Positions 44,704 to 56,645 of a stretch of 64,000 nucleotides of DNA are shown piece by piece (position 1 is the stretch's first letter; every line of letters begins with the position of its first letter). A model generated the notes under the pieces. It ran no database searches. It was given only the letters and a program-made list of their open reading frames with translations, and had not been told where the DNA came from. Source of the stretch: Adiantum capillus-veneris (taxonomy: Eukaryota > Streptophyta > Polypodiopsida > Polypodiales > Pteridaceae); NCBI GenBank assembly GCA_014529385.2, contig CM043959.1:64807753-64871752 (forward strand). The letters run 5' to 3'. The translations under genes were made by a program, and so were the position numbers.

Positions 44704-45456
44704 TGGACCAAGCTTGAGAGAGGAGGGGAATATACTCTCCCCCACACACACACATACACATTCCCTCATTGTGTGGAGTGCAAAGTGCAAGAGCTCCATC
44801 TCCTTCTCCAAACTTGTTGAGAAGTTGATAGCTTACACCAACAATCTTGACTATGGAATGTAAATCCAACCAAGAGCCATGCTTCAATGCTTAAGCTTAC
44901 CATCTTTGTCATCTTCATTACTATGCTATTATGTTATGCTAAGCAAGAAGAGTGATGATAAGTAAGGAACTAATTCTTTCTCCTATGAATGATTCTTCTT
45001 CCTCCTCCCTACCCTCATTCCCCGCTAGCTCTCTCCACCTTCGAAGGTGTTTGAGGCCTTGGAACTGAGGCTTGGGATACTTAATGCTTTTTGTAAAGTT
45101 TATGTTATGCTCGTGATGCATGAAGCTTTCCATCTTCATAGCGTCACCAAGGTCACAAGGAACACAAAGATTGTATTGTACCAAGTCTTTCTTGATGGAA
45201 GAGTATATAATACAATAACCTTTTGGAGGGGGGACCGGCTCCAAGTAAATCCGGTCCTCAAGTGTTGTTATGTTCTCTAATACTTTCTCTCTCTCTTGCA
45301 AAAGTATTGTTCATGCCAAGTCAATCAAGTACCATGTTGATGTTGCTACCATCAATTAAGTTCACCCTCTATGTTCTCAAAATAATCTCACAAAAATGCT
45401 CATTCTAATTCTCTTAATTTCTCTATTCTCACAATTCATAGACCATTTCCATTACA
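43867..45456 (+). repeat. 3' LTR of the outer gypsy element
   Basis: About 1590 bp, TGTCATAAAA...CATTACA. GA tract at 44662-44702. Visibly more diverged from its partner than the nested element's LTRs are from each other. Confidence 0.92.
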
Positions 45457-47666
45457 CTAGTAAACCATAGCGCCATTGTTTGCTTGATTACTTTATATGA
45501 TTGATTGCAAATGTATGTTTGGGTGCAAAATGCCCTAGATTTAGATAGTAATACAAGGCACTTATTTTTTTTTGGGGGGGAGGGGGGGGGGAAACTAAGC
45601 TTAAGATCCAAATATTTGTTATGAAGGGCAAGCACAAAGTTAATGATAGGATTAAGGCGGTTCATCGTAAGCAATCTTCACTTATTTCGGGTGGTCCTGA
45701 AAACCGTCGGACCTTGATTACCAAGGTCATGATTTGGGAATAGTAGTTATAAATCTGGATAGACATCTTAAATTTGGCTTGTTGGGCCCCATAAGGGCCT
45801 AAAAAATGGTTTTTTTAATGTAGTGGTTGCAAGGAGAAGTAACTAGTCAACTAGGTAGATGTCATCATTAGTCAACCATGTTTTAAGCATGCAATTTTGT
45901 AAGTGATAGATCTAATCTAGTGAATTGAGGACAAAAATATAAATTCGGGCCATCTCGCAGCGGAGCCTCAAATTCATGACCCCTCCCTTGTGACCCATAC
46001 TATACCCATATGTGATTATTTATATATATGGTGTTTGGGTACGTAGTGTTGTAAATTGGGGGCAATATTGTAACTTTGGGGCACTTTTGTAAAATTGAGG
46101 CTTGCGAATGGACTACCAAGATCTAAGTGCACCGATTTTTACCTCCACCCTTGATTTGACTTGAACATGCCTGTGTAAGGCAATGCCACACTTGTGGTGC
46201 TGAGAAGGAGTGTCCATCCTAGGGTTCCCTCTATGTAAAGCACCACAAAAGAAAAAGATAAAGCGAGCCCCACAAGTAGTTTAGGAAAAATCCTCATGCA
46301 AAAGAGGTTATATACATGGAAGAGAATATTCTAAATGTGCCGAATAACCTTCTTTAGGTAAAGTTAGGGAACCTTGGAGAAATTTTTGGTGCAAGAATTG
46401 CACCACTATAAAGTTTGTTATACTTTCTTCTTGGATTTGTCAATTGTAGGGTTCAAAGAAAAAAATGAAATGGAAACAAAAGAGAGTTACTTTGCATGCT
46501 TACTTCTAGCTATGTGTCTTGTTATCAATCCTAATTAGTCTTTAATCAAACTTGTTATCAATCCTAATCATTTTTTGATCTTGTTATCAATCTCAATCTG
46601 TTTCTAATTAATGTGGAATTTGTAAGAAATATGTTCCACCATAGTAGACATCTTGATGCCCATTGCTATGTTTTTCATGATCATGATCACTAGTATAATG
46701 AAAACTGGATTTAGAGTTATCGATTGAATCTAATGTGAATGTTACGTGGCATTAAAAACTACCCAGACTTCTACGGGTTTTACAGTCCTTCTTTTAATGC
46801 AAGAAAGATATAACAAAATTTACCAAAATGTCCCTGTATTTTGTGAAACTCCCCAAAAAAGCCCATTATTAGTTTTTTTTAGGTGGAATCTTCATAGATT
46901 CCATTTGACATGTAATCCAAACCTAGCCTATTAAAATTAGCATGCCTGTAACGCTCGAGTTGGCACCCCACATTCAAAGAGAACGTTCTTCATCGAGCCA
47001 CTCCGTTGTGAGAGGTTGTCTACAGGGCATACGAGGCCTTGAGCTTTAAAAAAGTAAGTCGTGTGTGCCCTCCTCAAAGCTCATCCACATTCCTAGCACC
47101 TGGCAGCCTTGCGTGCCACCCGTTTGGCTTCTTCCCCTCCCTCATCCGCCACTTGCCCTCGCTCTGTTGCGCACCGGTCCCAGTGGCAACATTGGAACTC
47201 ATGTCTCTCATCCTCTAAAAGGTATGATGTAGGATTTGAACACGCATAAGGTGCACGGAGCAAATCCATGAGATTGCTCGCATAACCAACCCAACATCTA
47301 GATAATGTTTTTTTCATGGACAAACCACAGATTAAAGAAAAACATGAACCTCACACCTGCGGCAACAATAGCTAGCTCCCCTGCGCTCAACACCTAGTGC
47401 CCCTCCTTGTCTATCCCCCACCTCGTTTGAAGCCTTGCACCTCCATGCCCCTATTAAATGGAGGGCGCCCCGCATTGTTGCGATTCTCTTAAGTTTTTTT
47501 TTTTGTTAACTAGAGTGCTTCTTTAGCCATATTTGAAATGAAGTAATGTGTATAAGCTAGAGGAAAAGGGAGAGGGTAAAAATGTGAGATGTAAGAGTAA
47601 TCACAAGTAGAAGCAAGACATAGGAAGGAAAATAATACGACACATCCTAATCATATGATATGTGGT
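45457..47666. other. Gene-poor DNA
   Basis: No supported gene. A G run at about 45574-45590, short AT microsatellite near 46022. A tRNA-like pair of boxes on the minus strand (47232-47287: GTTCAAATCC preceded by GGTTATGCGAGCAATCTC) may mark an old SINE head. Confidence 0.4.
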
Positions 47667-48403
47667 GCTAGTGCATGTTTTTCCATTTGGAGACAATCCT
47701 CCCTTTTGATTCACAGAGTAGAACTTCGTCCTGCTTTGAGCAAGAGCAAATTCTTAAATCATCTGACCATGGACAAGCCCAAGGCATATCTTGCACTCAT
47801 TAAAGCAAAAAGCCACCATAGTTTGCATACAAGTTGACCAAAATATTATCCAAATAATTATTTTTTCTCAACAACCTTCGATGAGCAAGTGCATGAATTT
47901 GTTTCCTAATTCAGATTCTTTCGAAAGATGTGACCGAATCATTGTTAAGTAGGATGTTTTGTTTTTAACAAATTGCTTCTTGATAGTATTTTATTCTCTG
48001 ACCCAATCTCACTCTCTCATGTTGTCATTTGTATAAGACTGCGGTTAAATTGAAGTCAAGCCAAATGCAGAAGAAAAGAGCCGTTGTGTCCTAATCGTAC
48101 AATATGAACTTCACAATGTAGAGAATGCTTTTTAGAATGTTGTGTTAGTCACAGTAGAATTTAGTTACTGAAATAGTATAACTTCTTGCATATTTACACT
48201 TTGCTTCAAATTGCTAGTGCATGTGTTTCCATTTGGATGTAATCCTCTATTTGGATTCATAGAGATAGAGAAGAACTCAAATTTTTTTAATCTTGCTCTT
48301 ATCAAGAGAAAATTCTTAAAGCAATAAAATCTGATGGATTGCACCATGGACAAGCCCAAGATATACCTTGCACTCATGAAAGCAAAAAGACACCACAATT
48401 TAT
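47667..48403. repeat. Pair of diverged direct repeats
   Basis: 47667-47829 and 48212-48403 share TGCTAGTGCATG, TTCCATTTGGA, ATCCTC, GATTCA(C/T)AGAG, CATGGACAAGCCCAAG, CTTGCACTCAT and AAAGCAAAAAG. The second copy carries a small insertion. The sequence between them (about 380 bp) shows no gene. Confidence 0.8.
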
Positions 48404-48590
48404 ATAGATTTTATTTATATTTGTATTGAATTGAAGTGTAGCCAGATTAGTTAAAGTAAATAAGAACGTATATAATTACTTTTCGATAGTATTATTTTTT
48501 ATCCAATTTGTATTGCACGATTTGTTTGCATTGCCCAAAAAAAAGATCTTTATAAAGCCTTTTGGTAAAAACCATAGTCACCAATATTTG

Positions 48591-48798
48591 TATTAGAGTC
48601 ATAGCCTATGTGTCTAAGGTCTTGGGCTCAATACCCCCTTGGCAACCCGAAGACAAGTTCTAAGTCCTTAGGGACTGTTCCCATATGCGGGTGTGTGTGT
48701 GTGTGATGGGATGCCTCTCTCCCTACCTATGAGGCCGTTGTACATAGGGTGTGTGTGTGTGTGTTTCAAAGTTCTTGTATTCTCAAAAAAAAAAAAAA
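48591..48798 (+). mobile_element. Probable tRNA-related SINE
   Basis: A polymerase III box B-like AGGTCTTGGGCTCAATACCC near 48618-48640 sits close to a degenerate box A-like stretch. The segment ends in a 14-base A tail (48785-48798) and is bounded by TATTTG (48585-48590 and 48800-48805), a plausible target duplication. Two short GT runs lie inside. About 208 bp is a usual SINE length. The head looks shortened. Confidence 0.5.
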
Positions 48799-48805
48799 GT
48801 ATTTG

Positions 48806-51214
48806 AAAGCAAACATTACGTGTATGTATAAATTTTTATATGCTTGTAAGTCTTCTTCATCATAAGACCGTATACATTATGTAGACTTAAGTTGAGTTTG
48901 CCCATCTAGGGTTGTGGGGAGAAGGTTTGTTGCGGCTTGCAAGATGTGCGCAAGCAGGAGACTCCATGGCATGTCTGTGGTAGGGTGGTTGCAGAGCTTT
49001 CCTTGTTGGACATGCGAGGTCCCTGCAACCCCGCCCTCATTGATCTGAGCGCCCCTTGCCTCCCCACCATTTGTTGCTTCTCGGGAGACATTGCCCTCTT
49101 CCTCGGCGGGGGAGGGGGGGAGATTGGCAGCCGATTCCAGTGAGTGATTCGTCTGCGTTGATCGGCAGGAGATTGGCAGGTGGTGAGATGTCCTTCTTTG
49201 GGTAGCACCACTCGGTGCGTGATGGTGCTTGGTTCGCCACCAGTAATAGCCTACATGTTGCTTGTTGTTCGAGGTGCTTCTTCCTTTTTTGTGATGGCCC
49301 TCGCGAGTCGGTGATGGAGACATTCGAGCTGCATCCATCTTGCAGCTATATGATCTGGGTTTGGGTGTTCTCCTTCGGTGGAGTCTTGGCTTGTGGCAAG
49401 AGCTAGCTCTCCGATGTCACCCAGGATGTGACCCAGGTCTTTCTATGTCTCTTTGTTTTTTGCTCAATGTTTATGATTTGATGTTTGCTCAAGATGGGGT
49501 GGCTACCATGTTCGGCTAATCTTGGTGGCTTGATAATTTTGTGCTCAAATGCCTTGGCTCGGATTGTGGAGCAGGGCTTTCCATGTAATTTTTTGGTTTT
49601 CTTAATATAATCTCTATGAATAGCTAGAAAAAGGTCCTTTGTAAGAGATTCCGCAATGGCCGACATTGCTTTTGCATTAGCCGCGCAATCCAATCGACAC
49701 CTGTTGTGGAAATCTCGTGTAGGACGAGGCTCCAAGCCGTCAACAACATCCTACAAAAAAGTGGAACCATTTATGGTTGAAATTATGACATACATAATTT
49801 CAAGGTAAAGACAATACCAATATCTACTAGTAAGACCACCCCATGACCGAAAGAACCAACATCATCAATCATATAAGCCATTGCTTGGAAATTCTTTATA
49901 GATAGTCAATTACAAGTGCTCCATCTCTCTTTTGCACTCAGCCACATACACAATTGGATGATATGAAGGTACTATTTGTATCTTCTCTGATCTCTACTTC
50001 TTGTAATAATATTTTAGAGCAAAGACTTCGGCTCTCTTAATGACCTTCTCCACAAATTTAACGTTAGTATCAATAAATCCTTCTATGGTTTTTCCACCCT
50101 TGTTCTTGCTAAGAGGTGATAAGTGTAGTGCATGTCTACGGATTTTTCGATCTCCATCAACACGGCATAGAATCTCATCTTTGGATTATTGTTAAAATTC
50201 TCTAAAGTGCTTCACCAAAAGGCTATCAAAGGTATCTCTTTTGAAAAAGCTGAATGACAACATTTAACAGAATAGCAATTTTTGTTATGCTGACATGGTC
50301 TTTTGAAAGTTTCGTTAAGAATATTCAATTTATGCAATACATAATCAACAAGTGCAATAAATATTGCACCTCATATCATATAGCCCACATAAAGGAGAGA
50401 TTAGTTTTTTGAACTCTTCATGCAAATCTTACATAAGCACTCCTAATCTCTCCATGGTTTGCCCTCCAACGAACATCATGTACCTTAAGAACTTCCAATG
50501 GTATCATTAATAAATAAAAATTGAGTAGAAAGAGCTTTTTGTCACTTCTTTCTTTGGCTCATTTGAATAACACTTTATGTAGCCGCTAGAAGCTTCATGC
50601 CCAAAGTTCGATCAGTATATGACGAGTACTCATTGTTGACGGGCATGCTCCGCATATGCCTGCATGCATACGCATTGTGCTTTGTATGATTCCAAAGACA
50701 TGTCCCTTATGGCTACAAAATATATTTTCTACATTGATGTGATTATGCAATGCTTCTCTGCATCTATCATGAAGGGCAATGTGTTCTATCTATAAAAATC
50801 TCTGAGAATATATGTTTGTGTCTTGCATGCATGAATACCTAGTTCACAATTTTTCTAGGTCGAGACGGATCAGTCTTCATCTTCCAGTTTTGCTATGCAA
50901 GCTTAGAGTCCTCAGAATCCTAATGCTTTTTTAGATTTGGCATATTAAGAGTAGTTCATCGTTTATTGGCAAAAACATCACATAATTATCAATGCATTGT
51001 TTTGATGAAGTTTACAGTCTTCCTATCTTGTAAAACATTATAAATTTTTTTAATTTGTGTTCTCGGAAACAATGGCACTTGATGGGAATGAAAATGGAGA
51101 TGGAGTGAGAGATGTTAGTGATAACAAATCAAAGGGGGGTGGAAAGAAATCTATCTTTCAAAATGGGATGGCTAAGTGTATTTCCATGGGTGTCTCGCTT
51201 GCGTGCTAATGGGA
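48806..51214. other. Gene-poor DNA
   Basis: No supported gene. 48890-49400 is GC-rich with open frames on both strands but no recognisable domain. 49540-49635 resembles 57225-57315 in layout (GCTCGGATTGTGGAGCAGGG versus GCTCGATTGGAGTAGGGTTG, then GTAA.TTTTTTG), perhaps the 3' ends of related degenerate retroposons. A minus-strand open stretch near 50040-50200 is not recognised. Confidence 0.4.
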
Positions 51215-51442
51215 AACATAGATTCTCTGTGTACAAAGTACAGAGAGTACTATTATAGACTCTCAAGTGAATGGTCAAATGTGATCCAATTTTTATTTGG
51301 CTTTAGGTATTTAATTTTACTTATTTGTCAAAGTCTTGGGTAGGGCGTGAGCGGGGTACTTAAGGGCCTATAGGCTAGTATATAAGCAACTTTCAACCCC
51401 CATTGTATAATCCCTAATTTATTGCCCAGTTGGTTGGTTCAC

Positions 51443-51505
<63 letters not shown>

Positions 51506-51530
51506 CGCGTCTACATCGGCAACTTTGTCA
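51215..51530 (+). repeat. Left LTR of the non-autonomous element
   Basis: Matches about 56340-56645. Contains a (CT)n tract at 51446-51502. The left boundary is approximate. Confidence 0.65.
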
Positions 51531-51541
51531 TGGTATCAGAG
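51531..51541 (+). other. Primer-binding-site-like motif
   Basis: TGGTATCAGAG directly after the LTR end TTTGTCA, initiator tRNA-Met type. Confidence 0.75.
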
Positions 51542-52830
51542 ATGGAAGCTCATTGATCAAGGAGAAAGAGGCACAATGAAGAATGGGAGAAGCTTTGTAG
51601 TGATGCCGTTAAAAAGCATAGGGCTATCGAGAGGAGAAGAAAATGGTTGGCATTTTGAAATGCTAGAAGGCAAACTCCTTGTCGGTAGCGCTTGTGACAA
51701 CACGTTTTGATATGCAATCGAGAGTGGTACCCTATGGTGCTAGTTTTCCAAGGCTAACAGGCTCCCACTAGGAAGCGTTTTGAAAGGCACAGTACTGTGG
51801 TGAAAATCCGGTAGCACTATAGGTGGGAAGCTTATGTGGGTTTTGAAACGTCGATGACAAAAGGGGGCGAGTGGAGCTTGAAACTGCACGGTTGAATGGG
51901 GCGCACTAGGACGCTGTTGAAATGGTGCTAGTCGTGGGCCAAGTGATAGGAGGTGACGATTCTTTTAGGAGAGTGCCTTTTAAAACGCTAGCGAGTGAAG
52001 AACCACTGTTGGGCTCTTTCAAAGAAAAGCATCCAATCCAATGAAGGCCTAGTTTTATAAAGACACCCTCTCTTGGGCATTGTTCTCGCGCTACCTCGGT
52101 CAGCGAACATTCAACCACTGATTATGGATAGTGGAATAGCTAGTCATCAATTAGCGGACTCGGCACGAGGGATTTGGCAACCCATTTGCCTCAGAGTTTC
52201 AATGCCCAAGGCAACGTTTGAATCTTGAAAAAGAACAAAGTCCAAGGCAAGCTTGACGAGGATGGCAGAGCGAGTGCTTAGTTAGCTGCCTCGATACTCA
52301 CGAGGTCCAAGAGCCATTGTTATAAATGCTAGAAGATGCTTTTTTGGCTCAAGAATGTGAAGCCAGGGTTAATGCAATAGCTCGCAAGGGAATAAAGGAA
52401 AAGGAAATCTTGATAGAGGAAATAAGCATGGCACACGTGGTGGGGCCATAGTGGCCACAACGCCAAATTTTTAGTCATGTGGCCGTTGCTACAACTAGCT
52501 TCAACTAGAAGAAAGGGAGGCTTGTGAGCGGAAGAGAGAAGCAAATAGTGCTCCTTACAAATGATTTGGACCCATGTGTTGGAGTTCAATTTGTCAATGT
52601 TTGAACCCGTTGGACGGGAGGAAAGGAGAAACACAATCGACAACACACACACACACCTCTCTATAGCCTAGGTGGAATCACAATACTGCGATCCTCTTGA
52701 AAAAACACATCTAACGGCAAAACTTCACTACAAAAACATGGCGCACACACCCAAGCTCACAATCACACACAAAAGCATAGCTTATTGCATTCCAATTAGC
52801 TTGATTATTTTTCAATTCTCAATCGCATAC

Positions 52831-52959
<129 letters not shown>

Positions 52960-53339
52960 ATGCGCGCGTGCACCAATTGGCTTGAAGGGCTCGCACACGC
53001 CTACACACGCCGACGTTGTTGTATGAGAAAGAGAAAAGAATAGGGATTGGAAGAAGTGACATGAGAGACAATGCAATCAAAGCTTGCTTCTTTTCAAAAG
53101 GATTGGCTATGGTAGAGCATACAAAAACAAAGACTCTCTTAGAGCTCTCTCTTTTTCTCTATTTTTCTTGTAGCCTCCCAAAAACAACGGAGCATAAAAA
53201 CTTAAATATCTCTCAAATGGTGACGAATTATCCTATGTGCGTGATACAAAAATGTGCAAAATGGCTTTTTTCTTCTCCTGTGTGGCTTGGTTTTATAGAA
53301 AACGAGTTCTGCAAAAAAATTATAGAAATGATATTTTTG

Positions 53340-53831
53340 CCTCCCTCATGCAATAAAGGTAAGTCTCTTACCCACTTTCCTATCATCAACATCACCATAG
53401 ACCAACTTCGTACTTGCATCTTCATCTTGTTGCTTCTCCACAAAAGCTTTTCCACTACCCAAGCTTTGTACATCATCTTCTTCTACTTCTTGGCCCTTAG
53501 AATCTACAACTTGTTCACACTCTTCTACTTTGCATGCATTAAATTCATGAGAACAACCTCTTCATGCTTCTCTTTAGCCTTCTCATATGCTATCCCTTTT
53601 GCATCTAGGTTCTCTATAGTAAAATCCTCATCTTCATTGATGAGCTCATTCACCATCGGCATGGACACATTGCAAATAGGAAACCTTGAAGGAGCATAAT
53701 TGACAACAGGTCTTACCCAAACAGGCTTTGCACACTCCAAAAATCTGGAACCACCTTTGATTGCCCCACAGAATGCACTGTTGGGCCAAAAGAGACACAT
53801 AATCAGTAGGCTTCAGCAAGCCCATCTGCAA
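53340..53831 (-). pseudogene. Acidic broken coding remnant, unknown
   Basis: On the minus strand, 53800-53525 is open and ends with an acidic stretch (VNELINEDEDFTIENLDAKG). After a frameshift near 53530 the acidic character goes on in another frame to about 53345 (KVEECEQVVDSKGQEVEEDD). A second frame over 53646-53831 also looks coding-like (KPTDYVSLLAQQ). Low Pro, high Glu/Asp/Val, and the good open frame despite shifts suggest a decayed gene piece carried between the two B modules. I do not recognise it. It could be captured host sequence or a gag remnant. Confidence 0.35.
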
Positions 53832-54427
53832 CTATTCCTTTACTTTTTTTCTCTTCACCTTGGCCAAATAGACCACGTCTGCATAGCTATCCACACCAAA
53901 TTCCACCTCTTCTCCAATCCTCGAATGTAGGCAACTCAAGAATTTTGACACTTTAAAATATTGGTTGCCTAGTAGCAACTTCTAACTCTCTCCAACAACC
54001 TTCAAATTGATCTATAAGAACTAAAAAATATTTACTTCAATGCCTTCAACTTCGCACCTGCTTGCTCCGAAGAAACCAGCTTTCAAAACTTGCCCAAAAA
54101 TTGAGTCTACAATTCTTGCCATGTACTTTGATTGCCACCCTTCATACCATCAAGCCAGACCTTCACACATGTGCATCAACAATGGCACCATTTGCAGCTT
54201 CTCTTTGTCCATCATCAACAACATCCATAGCTCAAATCTACTGCCCAATCTTTAGAATCTTCAACTCTTGTGAAAATAGGGCCAACGCTTGGCACCATCA
54301 TCTTCATCAACTCTTGATCCGAACACCAAAAATTATACGGAGCAATCCGCAAATCGTCCATCGTCTTCAAGACCTTCTTTTTTCTTTTAAGGAGCAATTA
54401 GATGCTCCTCAGTGGGAGCACCAGAAG

Positions 54428-54850
54428 ATGGAAGGGGAAAGGAGAAACACGCTTAACAACACACACGCCTCTCTGTAGCCTAGGTGGAATCACAACACCC
54501 TAATCCTCTCAAAAAAACACATCAAACAACAACAAACTTTCACTACAAAAACTCATCCGCACACACCCAAGCCCACAATCACACACAAAAGCACATCTTC
54601 TTGTATTCCAATAAGCTTGATTGTTTTTTTTATTCTTCACCTCACACATAGCACCTCTCTCTCTCTCTCTCTGTGTGTGCACACACACCAATTGGCATGG
54701 GGAGCTCTCACACGCCTACACACACCGACGTTGTTGCATAAGATAAGAGAAAAGAACAAAAGATGGGGAGAGATAACACAAGAGAAGATGCAATCAAAGC
54801 TTTCTTCTTTCCAAAGAGACTGACTATGGTGGAGTATACACAAAAAAAGG
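54428..54850 (+). repeat. Second copy of module B
   Basis: Matches 52615-53130: AAAGGAGAAACAC, CTCTGTAGCCTAGGTGGAAT, CACAATCACACACAAAAGCA, CACCAATTGGC, CGACGTTGTTG and GATGCAATCAAAGCTT. The first copy's compound microsatellite is a short CT/GT run here. Confidence 0.88.
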
Positions 54851-54859
54851 TTGGTTCGA

Positions 54860-54861
<2 letters not shown>

Positions 54862-54936
<75 letters not shown>
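54862..54936. repeat. (CT)n microsatellite at a module junction
   Basis: About 75 bp of TC/CT joining module B (left) to an LTR end and module A (right). Confidence 0.95.
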
Positions 54937-54938
<2 letters not shown>

Positions 54939-56035
54939 GTATTCTCCCATTGCTCTACGCTTTTGCATCGTCGACTTTGACATGGTATCAAAGTTGAAGG
55001 CTCATTGATTAGAGAAAAAATGGCACAGTGAAAAAGAGGAGAAGCTTTGCACTGACATCATTGTAAAATGCAGGGCTCTTGGAGGAGAAGGAAACCGTTG
55101 GTGTTTTGAAAGCCTAGAAGGCAAAACTCCTTGCTGGTAGCACTTGTAGTCCATTGGTAGTGCGTTTTGATATGCAATTGGTAGTGCTACCCTATGGCAG
55201 AAGTTTTCCATGGCTAAGATGCTCCCACTACGGAGCGTTTTGAAAGGCACAACACAGTGAAGAAAATCCGGCAATGGTATAGGTGGGAAGCTTGCGTGTG
55301 CACTTCGCCCAATCGTTTTGACAAGCTCTTGCGAGGTGCTAGGAGGTGACAGTTCTTTTTGGAGAGACCATTTTAAAGTGCTAGCAAGTGAGGAACCACG
55401 CTGGGATTTTTCTAAGAAAAGCATCCACTCCAAATAAGGCCTAGTTTTATGAAGACACCCTCTCTTGGGCATTGTTCTCGCGTTGCCTCGATGAGCGAAG
55501 ATTCAACCATCGGCTATGGATAGTGGAATGTCTAGTAGTCAATTAGCAACCTTGGCACGTACTAAGTTCTCAAAGGATTTGGCAACCCATTTTCCTTGGA
55601 GTTGTAACACCCAAGGCAAGGTTTGAATCTTGCAAAAAACAAAGGCCGAGGCAAGCTTGAGAACGATGGTAGGGTGAGTGCTTAGTTAGCTACCTCGAGA
55701 GTCACGAGGTCTGAGAGCCATTGTTATAAATTCTAGAAGATGCTTCATTTGGCTCAAGAATGTGAAGCTAGGGAAAATGTAGGAGATTGCAAGAGGACAA
55801 AGGAAAGGGCAAGATTGATAGAGGTAGGAAGGATAAAGATTTGACATAGGAAGTCAGCATAGCACACATTGTGGCGGCCATAGTCGCCAGGACACCAAAT
55901 TTCTAGTCAGGTGGCCATTGTTGCAACTAGCTTTATCCAAGGAGAGACTTATGAGTGGCAAAGAGGGGCAAGCAATGCTCCCTACAAATGATTTGGACCC
56001 ATATGTCGGAGTTCAAGTTATCGATGTTTGAACCC
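54937..56035 (+). repeat. Third LTR end with second copy of module A
   Basis: 54937-54982 matches the end of the right LTR (TATTCTCCCA, TTTTGCATCGTCGACTTTGACA). TGGTATCAAAG at 54983 and the following kilobase match 51531-52610, for example CGTTTTGATATGCAAT, GGAGCGTTTTGAAAGGCACA, AGGTGGGAAGCTT, GCCTAGTTTTATGAAGACACC and GTGGCGGCCATAG/GTGGGGCCATAG. Confidence 0.85.
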
Positions 56036-56339
56036 ATGGGTCCGAGTTCAAGGCACATGTATCTAGCAAGGAACCAACACAACGTATACAAAACATTATG
56101 GATCTGTGCACAAATTTATTGTGGTTGGCTACATTATGGATAGGATGTGTTTCAAAGTCATTGTCTAGGAATGTTTGAACATGATGTGTTTACAGTTCAC
56201 GTCCAATTTTTTGTGAGGCAACCGATGCTCAAGATGGCATTCTTTTAAGGTAAAAAGTTGGTGGTAGCATAATCAAGGTGTACCTATTTTGAGGCATTTG
56301 AAGGGGTGTCCATGGTAGCTTCCACATCGACCTTGTCTT

Positions 56340-56645
56340 CCTACATATGTCCATTATGAGCTACAAAGAGGGTATTAAAGTTATAGCATCTCAAGTGAAT
56401 GACCCAATAACTCGACATTTATTTTGACTTTAGGTATTTATTTTACTTATTTGTCAAAGTATTTGGTAGGGCAATTTATTGTGGTTGATACTTATAAGGG
56501 GCCCCAAGTTAGTAAATAAGCAACACACGACCCCCATTGTGTAATCACTAATTCATTGCCAGTTGGTTGGTTCAACAATCTCTCTCTTTCTCTCTCTTGT
56601 GTATTCTCCCAATTGCTCCATGCTTTTGCATCGTCGACTTTGACA
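56340..56645 (+). repeat. Right LTR of the non-autonomous element
   Basis: Matches 51215-51530 as described, with only a short CT tract where the left copy has 57 bp. Confidence 0.65.

Larger units (their letters stand above)
28926..45456 (+). mobile_element. Old Ty3/gypsy element split by a younger one
   Basis: LTRs 28926-30476 and 43867-45456 (about 1.55 and 1.59 kb) share TCATAAAATATAAT at the start, CATTTAATATGGGAAG, a GA tract, CACCTTCGAAGGTGTTTGAG, GACCGGCTCCAAGTAAATCC and the end ATTACA. An initiator-Met primer site follows the left LTR. Inside are gag, protease, RT/RNase H and integrase remains in gypsy order. Gag is split at 32008 by a complete 7351-bp gypsy element. Without that insertion the element is about 9.2 kb. 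I could not find a convincing target duplication, and the first bases of the left LTR are altered. Confidence 0.92.

Noticed and set aside
48877-49338. 153-codon minus-strand open frame, His/Ser/Pro-rich
   Set aside because: GC-rich region open in several frames on both strands; no recognisable domain.
50040-50260. Minus-strand open stretch that looked protein-like (Lys/Val-rich)
   Set aside because: No methionine start, no family recognised, stops on both sides.
53016-53699. 227-codon plus-strand open frame
   Set aside because: Hydrophobic and Phe/Leu/Ser-rich because it is opposite a purine-rich acidic frame on the minus strand; the minus frames look more coding-like.
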